A program made the position numbers and the translations under genes. A stretch of DNA of 64,000 nt from an uncultured Agathobacter sp. (lineage in GTDB: Bacteria > Bacillota > Clostridia > Lachnospirales > Lachnospiraceae). Numbering within the stretch: position 1 is the stretch's first letter; each line of letters starts with the position of its first letter. Of the stretch, positions 26,802 through 35,851 are shown piece after piece. Below the pieces are notes generated by a model. That model was not told the origin of the DNA. It saw only the letters and a list, made by a program, of their open reading frames with translations, and ran no database searches. The DNA is taken from NCBI GenBank assembly GCA_934365945.1, contig CAKRNE010000005.1, positions 62,001 through 126,000 of the forward strand, in the 5' to 3' direction.

Positions 26802-28106
26802 ATGTATCAGGAAATATCAAAATTACTTATGTACGGAGATTTATCTCAGGACGAGATACTTTATAAATTAGGTCAGCTCTTTGAGCAGTTTGAGGTGGGC
26901 GAGTACAACAAGACAGAGCTTGTGCGCGACATCAATACACAGGTCAAGAGAATCCTAAAGGTAGCGACAGACTATGGCTTTGACGACAATCTGTGGCACA
27001 ACTATCTCACTTTCTTCCTTATGATGAGTGAGAATCCGTTTTCCATCACCTGTGAGAAGGTCGGAGCCAGCGATGGCAGTGTAAACGGGCTTGTGGCAAA
27101 CGATTTCAGGATTTTTAAGAAGCTTTTCGATTATGATTTCAAGCCAATCGAGTCAGCGCTCGGAATCGACTGCTTCACACAGATCAGCAATTATAGGGCC
27201 ATTGTGAAAAAAGACCTTATGTACAATCATAATGTCAGCGAGAAGGTAAGGGCACTGAGCAAGAAGCTTGAGGCAGCTAAGGACGAGCAGGAGTTCTTTG
27301 ATGTGGTGACAGGCTTTTACAAGGCATACGGTGTCGGCATGTTTGGTCTCAACAAGGCCTTCAGGATTGAGGAGCATCTGGACGGTGGCTTTTCGTTCAT
27401 GCCAATCAACAATATGGATGCAGTCATGCTCGATGACCTGATCGGCTATGAAATCCAGAAGAAAAAGCTCACAGACAATACAGAGGCATTTGTACAGGGA
27501 AAAAAGGCCAACAATGTACTGCTTTTCGGAGACAGCGGAACCGGAAAATCAACAAGCATCAAGGCAATCGTCAATCAGTATTATGATGACGGACTGCGCA
27601 TGATTGAGATATACAAGCATCAGTTCAAATACCTGTCAAAGATTATTGCGGCAATCAAAAACAGAAACTACAGATTTATCATATATATGGACGATCTCTC
27701 CTTCGAGGAGCATGAGATTGAGTACAAGTTCCTAAAGGCAGTCATCGAGGGTGGCGTGGAGACAAAGCCTGACAATATACTGATTTATGCAACCTCTAAC
27801 CGCCGTCACCTGATAAAGGAGACCTGGAATGACCGCAATGACCAGGACAACAGTAATGACAAGCACCACTCAGATACAGTTGAGGAGAAGCTGTCACTTG
27901 TAAACCGTTTTGGTGTGACGATCAGCTACTCAAAGCCATCGCAGAAGGAGTTCTTCAACATCGTAACAGAGCTTGCGAGAAAGAGCGGCTGCACACTTTC
28001 AGACGAGGAGCTGTGCAGGGAGGCAAACAAGTGGGAGCTCAGCCACGGTGGCATTTCGGGACGTACTGCAACACAGTTTGTCAACTACATTATGGCTAAC
28101 AATTAA
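26802..28106 (+). CDS. DUF815-family AAA ATPase
   Basis: A 434-residue protein. The C-terminal ATPase has LLFGDSGTGKSTSIKAI (P-loop near 244-252), FIIYMDDLSFEEHE as Walker B, and ILIYATSNRRHLI with the SNRRH motif followed by a Asp/Asn-rich acidic stretch and VEEKLSLVNRFGVTI, all diagnostic of DUF815. The N-terminal 200 residues are helical without known motifs. It is a conserved Firmicute ATPase of unknown role. AGGAGG lies 6-8 bases before the start. The ABC-F gene follows 30 bases later and may be co-transcribed. Confidence 0.93.
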   Translation: MYQEISKLLMYGDLSQDEILYKLGQLFEQFEVGEYNKTELVRDINTQVKRILKVATDYGFDDNLWHNYLTFFLMMSENPFSITCEKVGASDGSVNGLVANDFRIFKKLFDYDFKPIESALGIDCFTQISNYRAIVKKDLMYNHNVSEKVRALSKKLEAAKDEQEFFDVVTGFYKAYGVGMFGLNKAFRIEEHLDGGFSFMPINNMDAVMLDDLIGYEIQKKKLTDNTEAFVQGKKANNVLLFGDSGTGKSTSIKAIVNQYYDDGLRMIEIYKHQFKYLSKIIAAIKNRNYRFIIYMDDLSFEEHEIEYKFLKAVIEGGVETKPDNILIYATSNRRHLIKETWNDRNDQDNSNDKHHSDTVEEKLSLVNRFGVTISYSKPSQKEFFNIVTELARKSGCTLSDEELCREANKWELSHGGISGRTATQFVNYIMANN

Positions 28107-28136
28107 GCAGCAGGCATAAGCATGAAAGGATAGTAT

Positions 28137-30194
28137 ATGCTCTACCAGATAAGTAATGGCGCTGTCGCATTTGGCGACGACGTCATTTTGCATAGTATAG
28201 ATTTTGAAATCAGAAACACAGAAAAGATAGCGATAGTCGGCAGAAACGGCTGTGGCAAGACAACACTTTTAAAGCTCATTTCAGGCGAGGTTGAGATGGA
28301 AAAGCTCGACAGCGATGAGAGCGCCTTTATCGCAAAGGCAGGAAATCCGGAGATAGGCTATTTGAAGCAGATCGCGTTTGATGATCCGGATGTGACGCTC
28401 GAGCAGGAGGTGCGCAAATGCTTCGTGAAAATGGACGAGCGAAAGGCAGAGCTTGCGCGCGCGGCGGCAGAGCTCGAGCATGATTATTCCGATGAAAAGG
28501 TAGCCAGATATACCGCGATGGAGGAGGCCTTCAAGGACGATGGCGGCTACTATTATGAGAAGGAATATGAGGTCATGATCCGCAAGTTCGGCTTCTCTGA
28601 CGATGAGCGCAAAAAGCCAATCCGTGACTTTTCCGGAGGACAGCAGACCAAGATAGCATTCATAAAGCTGCTTTTGTCAAAGCCTGACATACTGCTTTTG
28701 GACGAGCCGACAAACCACCTCGATGTCACGACTATCGAGTGGCTTGAGGGCTATCTGAAGTCGTACCCGAAGGCTGTGGTTGTCGTATCCCATGACCGTA
28801 TGTTTCTCGACAATGTGGTTGATGTGGTCTACGAGATAGAGTACGGCACAGCAAGGCGCTATCCGGGCAACTATACCAATTTTATCGCCCGCAAAAAGGA
28901 AAACTACGACAAGCAGATGAAGGATCACATCGCCCAGCAGAAGGAGATAGAGCGCTTGCAGCGTATGGTTACGCGCTTCAAGGGCAAGCCGACCAAGACA
29001 GCCATGGCGCAGTCAAAGCAGAAGGCAATTGAGCGCATGGTGATTATCGAGGCGCCGGACAAGTACGACAACAAGACCTTCCATGCCAATTTCCAGCCCG
29101 AAAAGGAGACAGGAAACGATGTGCTTTATACATCAGAGCTTGCAATCGGCTATGACCATCCGCTCTCTGTAGTGTCGCTTGATTTGAAAAGAGGCGAAAA
29201 GCTTGGCATACTCGGCGGAAACGGACTTGGAAAATCGACATTTTTAAAGACCATCGTGGGCAAAATCCCGGCACTTTCGGGCGACTACCGCTTCGGAACC
29301 AACGTGCAGATAGGGTATTTCGACCAGCAGATGGCCATGTATACAAGCAACAAGACCGTGCTCGATGATTTCTGGGACGAGTATCCGAATCTCACGGAAA
29401 CTGAGGCCAGAAATGCACTCGGAGCCTTCCTTTTTTCAGGGGAGGACGTGTTCAAGAACGTAAATATGCTCTCCGGAGGAGAAAAGGTCAGACTGGCGCT
29501 TTGTAAGATTTTAAAGACCAGACCGAACGTGCTCGTGCTCGATGAGCCTACCAACCATATGGATATCGTAGGCAAGGAAACACTTGAGAGCATGCTGAAG
29601 GACTACAAGGGCACGCTGATTTTTGTATCACACGACAGATATTTTGTGAAAAAGGTAGCTACACAGCTTCTGGTGTTTGAGGATGGCACGACAAATCTCT
29701 ATCAGTTTGGCTATGAGCAGTATCAGGAAAAGCTCGACAGGGAGGCTTCGGAGAGCAAAAACGTATACAGAGGCAATGCGATATTTGGCGGCGCGATAAG
29801 CCAGAACGGCAGCAGTCAGACCAGCGGCAGCCAGACAGGCAATGCGGCAAACCAAGGTACGTCACAAACCACCGCAGCAGGAAATCCGGACGAAGGCACC
29901 AATGCAAACAGCGCGGCAGGCGGCATGGCTGTCTCATCAACCGGCAAGGCATACTACAACCCGGGCAAGGAGCGCTCAAAGATACAGAAAAAGGTCAAAA
30001 AGGCCGAGGAGGACCTGGCAGTCAAGGAAGCAAAGCTCGATGAGCTCAAGGCCGAGCTCATGAAGCCGGAGTATCAGTCAAGCTACTCAAAGCTCACGGA
30101 AATCCAGAACGAGATAGACGCTCTCGAGGAAGAAATCCTTATTGATATGGAAGCGTGGGAGGAGCTTTCCTCTCAGCTTGAGGCACTGGGATAG
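28137..30194 (+). CDS. ABC-F family ATPase
   Basis: A 685-residue soluble ATPase with two ABC domains and no membrane segments. Domain 1 has VGRNGCGKTTLLK, FSGGQQTKIAF and LLLDEPTNHLDV; domain 2 has LGGNGLGKSTFLK, LSGGEKVRLAL and LVLDEPTNHMDI. The arm and linker region between them contains RMVTRFKGKPTKTAMAQSK, typical of ribosome-associated ABC-F proteins. The C-terminal part has a low-complexity Gly/Ser/Gln/Asn segment (about 545-600) and a coiled coil (about 615-685), as in Uup/YdiF-type members. Role is probably in translation; target not inferable. It starts with ATG after AAAGGATAGT. Confidence 0.93.
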   Translation: MLYQISNGAVAFGDDVILHSIDFEIRNTEKIAIVGRNGCGKTTLLKLISGEVEMEKLDSDESAFIAKAGNPEIGYLKQIAFDDPDVTLEQEVRKCFVKMDERKAELARAAAELEHDYSDEKVARYTAMEEAFKDDGGYYYEKEYEVMIRKFGFSDDERKKPIRDFSGGQQTKIAFIKLLLSKPDILLLDEPTNHLDVTTIEWLEGYLKSYPKAVVVVSHDRMFLDNVVDVVYEIEYGTARRYPGNYTNFIARKKENYDKQMKDHIAQQKEIERLQRMVTRFKGKPTKTAMAQSKQKAIERMVIIEAPDKYDNKTFHANFQPEKETGNDVLYTSELAIGYDHPLSVVSLDLKRGEKLGILGGNGLGKSTFLKTIVGKIPALSGDYRFGTNVQIGYFDQQMAMYTSNKTVLDDFWDEYPNLTETEARNALGAFLFSGEDVFKNVNMLSGGEKVRLALCKILKTRPNVLVLDEPTNHMDIVGKETLESMLKDYKGTLIFVSHDRYFVKKVATQLLVFEDGTTNLYQFGYEQYQEKLDREASESKNVYRGNAIFGGAISQNGSSQTSGSQTGNAANQGTSQTTAAGNPDEGTNANSAAGGMAVSSTGKAYYNPGKERSKIQKKVKKAEEDLAVKEAKLDELKAELMKPEYQSSYSKLTEIQNEIDALEEEILIDMEAWEELSSQLEALG

Positions 30195-30200
30195 GTTAGA

Positions 30201-30325
30201 TGCGCTGTGGTAACTTAGAAACGTTGTGATAGCTTAGAGACGTTGTCATAGCTTAGATGTGCTGTTGTAGTTGAGAGATGTTGCGATAGTGTATAAAAAA
30301 TCATCCGACTTGATGTTTTTTGTTG
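30201..30325 (+). repeat. Degenerate ~20-bp repeats and weak terminator after the ABC-F gene
   Basis: Variants of TAGCTTAGAGACGTTGTGA repeat about five times between 30197 and 30290. They are followed by AAAAAATCATC and GATGTTTTTT, which can pair with one bulge and end in a T-run. The rest of the 302-base gap before hpf holds only its promoter. Confidence 0.6.
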
Positions 30326-30416
30326 TATTTAAATCCCTAATCATAGCGAAATCAAGCGATATCGCGACAAATCATAAATAAACTCTTGATTTTTTATATA
30401 AATTGCATAAAAATGA

Positions 30417-30444
30417 TTGATGAAAATGAAATTTATGGTATAAT
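30417..30444 (+). promoter_or_regulatory. Promoter of the hibernation factor gene
   Basis: TTGATG (30417) and TATAAT (30439) are 16 bases apart, 53 bases before the start codon. Confidence 0.65.
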
Positions 30445-30496
30445 ATTTACATGATACAGACAACGTATCAAATAAACGACAAAGGGGTTGGACATC

Positions 30497-31024
30497 ATGA
30501 GAATAACAATTTCAGGAAGAAACATCGAATTAACAGAGGGGCTTAAGCAGGCAGTAGAGGAGAAACTGTCAAAGCTGGAGAAGTTTTTTAAACCGGACAC
30601 AGACGTATATGTTACGCTCAGCGTAGAAAAGGATAGACAGAAAATCGAGGTTACTATCCCGGCAAAGGGACATGTTATCCGTTCAGAGCAGGTCAGCAAC
30701 GATATGTACGTATCAATTGACCTCGTAGAGGAAGTAATCGAGAGACAGCTTCGCAAATACAGAACCAAGATTTCCGCAAAGAAATATGCACCGGCAATAT
30801 TCCAGGATGAGTTCGTGGAGGCAGACGATGCAGAGGACGAGGAAATCAAGATAGTCCGTACCAAGAGATTTGGTATGAAGCCTATGTATCCTGAGGATGC
30901 ATGCATCCAGATGGAGCTCTCAGGACACGACTTCTTCGTATTCAGAAATGCAGAGAATGACGAAGTAAATGTAGTCTACAAGAGAAAAGGACATACATAC
31001 GGACTTATCGAACCGGAATGTTAG
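30497..31024 (+). CDS. hpf: Ribosome hibernation promoting factor, long form
   Basis: Binds the 30S subunit and dimerises ribosomes in slow growth. The 175-residue protein has the N-terminal S30AE domain (MRITISGRNIELTEGLKQAVEEKLSKLEKFF, about 1-100) and the C-terminal dimerisation domain of the long form (about 118-175, IVRTKRFGMKPMYPEDACIQMELSGHDFFVFRN, ending VVYKRKGHTYGLIEP). Start is ATG 30497 with AAAGGGG upstream. It stands alone, with its own promoter and a terminator at 31065. No raiA RNA motif was recognised upstream. Confidence 0.95.
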   Translation: MRITISGRNIELTEGLKQAVEEKLSKLEKFFKPDTDVYVTLSVEKDRQKIEVTIPAKGHVIRSEQVSNDMYVSIDLVEEVIERQLRKYRTKISAKKYAPAIFQDEFVEADDAEDEEIKIVRTKRFGMKPMYPEDACIQMELSGHDFFVFRNAENDEVNVVYKRKGHTYGLIEPEC

Positions 31025-31064
31025 AACTCTTGTTTTTTATCATAATTTAACCTTTCTTTCATTG

Positions 31065-31095
31065 AAAACCGGCAGCCTGTGGCTGCTGGTTTTTA
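31065..31095 (+). terminator. Intrinsic terminator of hpf
   Basis: AAAACCGGCAGCC pairs with GGCTGCTGGTTTT around TGT, with T-run after. Confidence 0.88.
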
Positions 31096-31132
31096 TATAT
31101 GCGATTGGTTCCAATGGCAGTAAGACCACAAA

Positions 31133-31170
31133 AAAATAACCGCCTCAGCCTGGAACTGAACGGTTATTTT
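31133..31170. other. Perfect stem-loop downstream of hpf
   Basis: AAAATAACCG (31133-31142) pairs perfectly with CGGTTATTTT (31161-31170). The loop contains TCAG and CTGA. It may be a second terminator, possibly bidirectional. The remaining 31171-31369 DNA is very AT-rich; apart from a TTTTTCAAA/TTTGAAAAA inverted repeat near 31270-31300 nothing was recognised. Confidence 0.55.
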
Positions 31171-31389
31171 AACTAAGTAAATGATCAGGCGAACCGTTGT
31201 TATAGGTAGCACCTTTTTATTATCTATATTTTAACATTCATTTCTAATTCATGTCAAAATTATTTTCAAATATTTTTTCAAACTTTTTTTGAAAAAGTGA
31301 AACTATCCTTAGAAATTCCCCGACCTATACCGTGTAAACAAAAGAAATAAAGCAAGATAAGGAGTGGATATGTATGAGAACATTATCTG

Positions 31390-31599
31390 ATGCAGTTGAA
31401 TAAGAGAGATATTCAAAGAACACTAATTGTTATTCCTTGTAGATTATATTTGGGAGAAAGAGGTGAGTTTGATTGTTTGCTTATAGGAAATCGCATTTTC
31501 TTTAAAGTAAAAGGAAGATGGCGAAATATTAAATTAGACAAACTGGGTTTCGAAAATGAAACTTTTTTTACAAAAAACGACCTAATTTTGGGAAAGTAA
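31390..31599 (+). CDS. Small hypothetical protein, possibly frameshifted
   Basis: A 69-residue, AT-rich ORF with several beta-strand-like stretches (LIVIPCRLYLG, LLIGNRIFFKVKGRW); no known domain recognised. The nearest ribosome binding site (AAGGAG at 31359) is placed for an ATG at 31374, which reads only MRTLSDAVE and then stops inside the start of this frame. Either the short frame is a leader peptide coupled to this ORF, or one gene has suffered a frameshift near 31400. It ends 10 bases before the next promoter. Confidence 0.4.
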   Translation: MQLNKRDIQRTLIVIPCRLYLGERGEFDCLLIGNRIFFKVKGRWRNIKLDKLGFENETFFTKNDLILGK

Positions 31600-31609
31600 A
31601 ATAAAACTA

Positions 31610-31663
31610 TAGACAAATGTATAAAAAGTACTATAATATATATATGACATTCACTGAATGTCA
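31610..31663 (+). promoter_or_regulatory. Promoter with 19-bp palindromic operator, copy 1
   Basis: TAGACA (31610) and TATAAT (31632) are 16 bases apart. The perfect palindrome TGACATTCACTGAATGTCA lies at 31645-31663, over the expected transcription start, a classic repressor position. The identical palindrome stands at 33188, near the XRE regulator gene. Confidence 0.85.
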
Positions 31664-31681
31664 AATCGAAAGGAGAACTTT

Positions 31682-32875
31682 ATGAAGAAACGAATTATTG
31701 CAACACTTATGGTGGCTGTACTTGCAACATCAATGCTGACAGGATGTGGAAAGGAAAAGAAAAAGTCAATTGAAGACATTACAACCGAGGAACTTGAACA
31801 GGCACTTGCCAATCTGGATGATGGGTATGAGGATAGTTCTGATACGGAAGCAACCGAAGATATTTTTTCACTAAAAAAGACTTATAAAGAGTCAAAGGAT
31901 TGGAAAAAGCTGGGAGCAGATTCAAGAGCTATTCAGGTGGGAGATACAGTTGTTTATCCAGGTATGACAGTAGCTCAATTGGATGAAAAATTAAAAAAGT
32001 CAAACATAAAATGGAAATATGATTACAATGCGGATAAGCTTGTTGAAGGTGGACAGGATGCAGAAATTTCAATTTTTGCCAGTGCCAAGGATACAGTAGA
32101 GAGTTTTGATGTATATGCATTAAATCTTAAGAAGGAAACAGGAAAGCTTGCGGATGCAGTTATTGTTGGAGTAAATGTTTCGGATGATGCAAAACCATAT
32201 TCGAGATTTATAGACGGAAGAAGTTATGACGATATCTTGAAATTAAAATATGATGATGTCAAAAATATGAAGTCATCCGATTTCCAAAATCTGGTAAATG
32301 ATTACAAGGAAAATACAACAAAAGTCGGTGATAAGGATTGCATAGTTGTGAGTTATCAATTAAGTGACGGAGCAATAAAAGAGGCTAAGTGGACTGACTA
32401 TGATGTAATGTGTGGGTATACATTTGACTTTACTGTCGATTCAAATAGCGGAAAGGTGATATCATATGATAACAGCAAGGGAATGGCATACACATGGGAT
32501 TTAAGTAAAACAGGAGAATATATTACTGACGTTAACCAGATTTCCGATGATATGTTGAAAAAACTTGATGAGGATATAAGGAAAGTAATAGATGAAGATA
32601 AGTCAGGACAAACTTATACAATTGGCTCAATGTATGAGATGTTTATGAAACCACGAGCTTTCAGCGATGATGAATACACATTGTATGTTGTATATAATGC
32701 AACATCAGATAGCGGGCAGTATACGATGGCCCAAGTGGATATGCCGCAAAAGACAAATATGGGGTACATCAATGCAAGTATAGTTTATACATATGATTTT
32801 TATGATTCTGTAGATGCAATGTTGGAAGATCAATGGATTTCAACCGATAATATTTCAAGCCAAAAAACTTTTTAA
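31682..32875 (+). CDS. Lipoprotein of unknown function
   Basis: A 397-residue secreted lipoprotein: signal peptide with lipobox LTGC (Cys22), then an acidic linker (about 35-62) and a domain beginning with AIQVGDTVVYPGMTVAQLDEKL. No catalytic motif or repeat was recognised. AAAGGAG precedes ATG 31682 by 7 bases. The operator palindrome over its promoter ties it to the convergent XRE regulator gene, whose stop lies 2 bases beyond its own stop. Base composition is AT-rich compared with hpf and ddl on either side. Confidence 0.8.
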   Translation: MKKRIIATLMVAVLATSMLTGCGKEKKKSIEDITTEELEQALANLDDGYEDSSDTEATEDIFSLKKTYKESKDWKKLGADSRAIQVGDTVVYPGMTVAQLDEKLKKSNIKWKYDYNADKLVEGGQDAEISIFASAKDTVESFDVYALNLKKETGKLADAVIVGVNVSDDAKPYSRFIDGRSYDDILKLKYDDVKNMKSSDFQNLVNDYKENTTKVGDKDCIVVSYQLSDGAIKEAKWTDYDVMCGYTFDFTVDSNSGKVISYDNSKGMAYTWDLSKTGEYITDVNQISDDMLKKLDEDIRKVIDEDKSGQTYTIGSMYEMFMKPRAFSDDEYTLYVVYNATSDSGQYTMAQVDMPQKTNMGYINASIVYTYDFYDSVDAMLEDQWISTDNISSQKTF

Positions 32876-32877
32876 AA

Positions 32878-33123
32878 TTACAGCTTAAGTAACTCATCAA
32901 CAGTAGTATCAAAAAAATCAGCAAATTGCTTTAACTCAATATCTGTGATAAAGCGGGCGCCTGACTCAATGCGTTGGATAGCATTTTTATCAATATCAAT
33001 TCCATGTAGCTGCATCTTGGATGCAAGTGCACGCTGGGAAAGGTGCTCTTTATAAGAAAGACGAAGCTTTCGGATGTTTATGCCGGCTATATTGTTTCGT
33101 GAATCAAATTTATTTTTGTACAT
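32878..33123 (-). CDS. XRE-family transcriptional regulator
   Basis: An 81-residue single-domain DNA-binding protein. GINIRKLRLSYKEHLSQRALASKMQLHGIDIDKNAIQRIESG is a Cro/CI-type helix-turn-helix, followed by ITDIELKQFADFFDTTVDELL. GAGG lies 6-7 bases before the ATG. It is convergent with the lipoprotein gene and divergent from the small membrane protein gene. Two identical 19-bp palindromes, one over the lipoprotein promoter and one in the divergent gap, are the likely binding sites of this protein (inference). Confidence 0.9.
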   Translation of the reverse strand: MYKNKFDSRNNIAGINIRKLRLSYKEHLSQRALASKMQLHGIDIDKNAIQRIESGARFITDIELKQFADFFDTTVDELLKL

Positions 33124-33187
33124 GATTAACCTCGTGAATTAGTAATTATACTATTAAAGCTAGGTTATGATAAAATTTAGTACAATA

Positions 33188-33206
33188 TGACATTCACTGA
33201 ATGTCA
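33188..33206. promoter_or_regulatory. 19-bp palindromic operator, copy 2
   Basis: TGACATTCACTGAATGTCA, identical to 31645-31663, just after TACAAT (33181), a possible -10 box of the gene at 33251. It also lies upstream of the XRE gene. Confidence 0.85.
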
Positions 33207-33250
33207 TTAAATGTAAATTAATAACAAAAAAGAAAAAGGAGAACAAAAAG

Positions 33251-33589
33251 ATGGATGAGAACAAATATTACGAGTATAAGGAAAAATGGGAAAAGGTAAA
33301 GAAGAAGCTAATAGTTGGAGCGATTCTTGGTGTAGTAGTTGGACTTTACATTGGGTCGTTTACAGATAATATCTTTGCAAAGATAGGATTGGTTATCTTA
33401 TATGTAGTTGTATGTTCAGGATATATACAGGCTTGGTCAATGCTTCCGTTTTATGCTTGGGGATTTATGGGAATTGTATTAAAAGCATGTATTGTTGTTG
33501 GATTTGGCTGGATAGTAGGACCTATTGCGCTTATATATTATCCTGTCAAAATTAAAAATTATGAAAAAAAGAATAATATAACAAATTAA
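33251..33589 (+). CDS. Small integral membrane protein
   Basis: 112 residues with three predicted membrane segments (about 19-36, 42-62, 72-93) and charged ends (KYYEYKEKWEKVKKK at the start, KIKNYEKKNN at the end). AAAGGAG lies 11 bases before the ATG. No family recognised. Its promoter region carries the second copy of the palindromic operator, so it is probably co-regulated with the lipoprotein at 31682. Confidence 0.7.
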   Translation: MDENKYYEYKEKWEKVKKKLIVGAILGVVVGLYIGSFTDNIFAKIGLVILYVVVCSGYIQAWSMLPFYAWGFMGIVLKACIVVGFGWIVGPIALIYYPVKIKNYEKKNNITN

Positions 33590-33648
33590 CCCTAGTAAAT
33601 TTTTGCTACATAATAAATATTAAATATTAAATAATACCCATTCAATAA

Positions 33649-33677
33649 TACCCTTGTCAGATCTTCTGATAAGGGTA
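33649..33677 (+). terminator. Stem-loop between the membrane protein and sigma fusion genes
   Basis: TACCCTTGTCAGA pairs with TCTGATAAGGGTA (13 bp, one G-T pair, loop TCT). No long T-run follows; TATAAT at 33676 could be the -10 of the next gene. Confidence 0.6.
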
Positions 33678-33716
33678 TAATTAAATAGAAAATATGTTGG
33701 ATAAAAGGAGATTTTG

Positions 33717-35525
33717 ATGGAGTCGTACACACAGGAACAGCTTGCACTGTATAGTGCATTGGCAGAAGCAACCGGCAAAATGCAGGCTGGAGATGAAAAT
33801 GCATATAATGATATATACAATATGATGTTTCCGCATGTTAATGCCATTATTCAGACAAGGGGAATATCTGGAGAAGATGCAGTTGATGTGGCACAGGAAA
33901 CTATGATAAGTGTTTATAAATACATATCAACTATAAAGGATCCACAGAGCACATATAAGTGGATAATGAGTCTTGCAAATAACAAAATTGTTGATTATTT
34001 CAGAAAAAATGCAAAGCGTTTTGAAAATGAAACCTATATCACATCAGATGATGATGACATGGGAGAGGCAGAGCAGATTTATAATAAGTCGCATGATAAT
34101 CAGTCCGGACAGATAAGTATAAAGGTGCCGGAGGATATATTTGTAAATAAGGAAAAACAGCAGATGCTTTTGGGAGTGGTAAATTCTCTTAAAGAAGACC
34201 AAAAGCAGGTAGTTATGATGCACTGTTTTAGTGATATGACGTTTAAGGATATTGCAGATGTTCTTGGAGTGTCAGAGAATACTGTTAAGACAAAATTTTA
34301 CAGGGCATTGAATAAGCTTGAGGCTTCTATATACGAGGTGGAGAAAAAAGAGGGTGTGCGCCTTCATTCTATGGGAATTGTTCCATTTTTGCTTTTTATA
34401 TACATGCTTTGTTCAAAGCAGATTTCTGTATCAGCAAGCATGAAAAATGAAGTTACACAGCGTGTAGGTAAGGAAATAGAAGATATGAAAAAGCCTGCAG
34501 GCAAAAATAATATATCGAAATCATCAGCTGTAAAAAGTGCAGGAGCTAAAACCGCAGTTATAAGTCACAAAGCAGTAGCAATTGTGACAGCGTGTGTTGT
34601 TGGTGCAGGGGCGATTGCAGGAGGAGCGTTTGCACTGGCTAATGCGAACAATTCAGAGAAACGTACGGAAGAAAAGAACCCGGTTGCTGTGACAGAAATT
34701 CTTTCAGAAACACAAACAGAGACGGAGTCTGAGACCAAAAGTGATGCAAAAGAGGCTTTATTAGAGTATTATGACAGCACACTTGTACCACAGTTTGGTA
34801 CTGCTGATAGAACATTTGTCAGAAATTACTCGTTTAATGAGGGTGACGATGGCGAAGATATGTCGAAGGATTATATTGATACAACAGGCAATCAGGGGTT
34901 AGCCGGTAAAAAAATGATAGATGTAGATGGCGATGACACTGTAGAAATGCTTGTTGGTAATATAATATACAATGATGATACAACAATGACTGCACAGATT
35001 TTGATATATGATTATGATGAAATGAGCGGTACAGTCGAAGAGGTCACAGATGGAAAAATAAAATCATATCCTTTTGGATGGTGCAACGACACAGTGCAGT
35101 TTGCATATCAGGTAAAGGATGATGGATTCTATATTTATTCCACAGACATGTATACATACACATGGTATGAGGGCGGATATAAAAATGCAGTTGCATATGC
35201 CTGGAAAATCGATAATAACGGAGTTACAGATGTTCTCAATTCTAATAGCTATGGTGATAAATACATGGAGGAAATTGATTATTTGGACACAGCAAAGGAT
35301 GTTATGCCGACTGTAGTAAATCAGTGGAATGAAAAATATAATGACATAGATACTCTTGTTATAGGTAATTTTAAAGAAATTCCTTTGATTAAAAATATTA
35401 GTGAAATGGATTCTGAATATACGCAGCTTATGTATATTGGCATAGGTCGTAATGAAGATAGTACTTCTTGGGAATATGAATACGACAAGACTGACATTCC
35501 GGGATTTACTAATTTTTATGAGTAG
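33717..35525 (+). CDS. Sigma-70-like factor fused to membrane segments and an extracytoplasmic domain
   Basis: A 602-residue fusion. Residues 1-200 are an ECF-like sigma factor: region 2 with AVDVAQETMISVYKYI and TYKWIMSLANNKIVDYFRKNAKR, region 4 with LKEDQKQVVMMHCFSDMTFKDIADVLGVSENTVKTKFYRALNKLE. Two hydrophobic stretches follow (about 220-238 and 288-312, AVAIVTACVVGAGAIAGGAFALA), then a 280-residue domain with EVTDGKIKSYPFGW and other strands, rich in Asp/Tyr, probably outside the cell. AAAGGAG lies 7 bases before ATG 33717. The design suggests a membrane-tethered sigma factor carrying its own sensor or anti-sigma function. Whether the sigma part is released by proteolysis is unknown. Confidence 0.88.
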   Translation: MESYTQEQLALYSALAEATGKMQAGDENAYNDIYNMMFPHVNAIIQTRGISGEDAVDVAQETMISVYKYISTIKDPQSTYKWIMSLANNKIVDYFRKNAKRFENETYITSDDDDMGEAEQIYNKSHDNQSGQISIKVPEDIFVNKEKQQMLLGVVNSLKEDQKQVVMMHCFSDMTFKDIADVLGVSENTVKTKFYRALNKLEASIYEVEKKEGVRLHSMGIVPFLLFIYMLCSKQISVSASMKNEVTQRVGKEIEDMKKPAGKNNISKSSAVKSAGAKTAVISHKAVAIVTACVVGAGAIAGGAFALANANNSEKRTEEKNPVAVTEILSETQTETESETKSDAKEALLEYYDSTLVPQFGTADRTFVRNYSFNEGDDGEDMSKDYIDTTGNQGLAGKKMIDVDGDDTVEMLVGNIIYNDDTTMTAQILIYDYDEMSGTVEEVTDGKIKSYPFGWCNDTVQFAYQVKDDGFYIYSTDMYTYTWYEGGYKNAVAYAWKIDNNGVTDVLNSNSYGDKYMEEIDYLDTAKDVMPTVVNQWNEKYNDIDTLVIGNFKEIPLIKNISEMDSEYTQLMYIGIGRNEDSTSWEYEYDKTDIPGFTNFYE

Positions 35526-35551
35526 AATAGTGATTAAAAAGAGAAATATAG

Positions 35552-35579
35552 TACGAAATTATCATTCCAAAATTTCGTA
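35552..35579. other. Stem-loop after the sigma fusion gene
   Basis: TACGAAATT pairs perfectly with AATTTCGTA around an 10-base loop. No T-run follows. In the rest of the 326-base gap, ATGTCGA occurs twice in tandem near 35630; nothing else was recognised. Confidence 0.5.
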
Positions 35580-35851
35580 AGTAAAACCTGCAGATTCAAA
35601 CATAAAAAAGCTGATACACACATATTTTTATGTCGAATTATGTCGATAATTACCAAAAAGTTGCAAAAATATTACAGAAATTAACATAATAGAATCAACA
35701 GGCGCGAAACGCACCTAGAAATTTTACGAAAAATATGGAAAAATAATATTGCAATAAAAAAGAGTCTTGCAATAGGGGAAAGAAAGCATAAAAAAGAAGT
35801 TCTCGAGAATTGTAATATCAAAATAATAAGTACAAGGAGGGTTATGAATAT

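Noticed and set aside
30195..30496. raiA RNA motif upstream of hpf
   Set aside because: The gap contains degenerate short repeats and a promoter 53 bases from the start, too short for the large structured motif.
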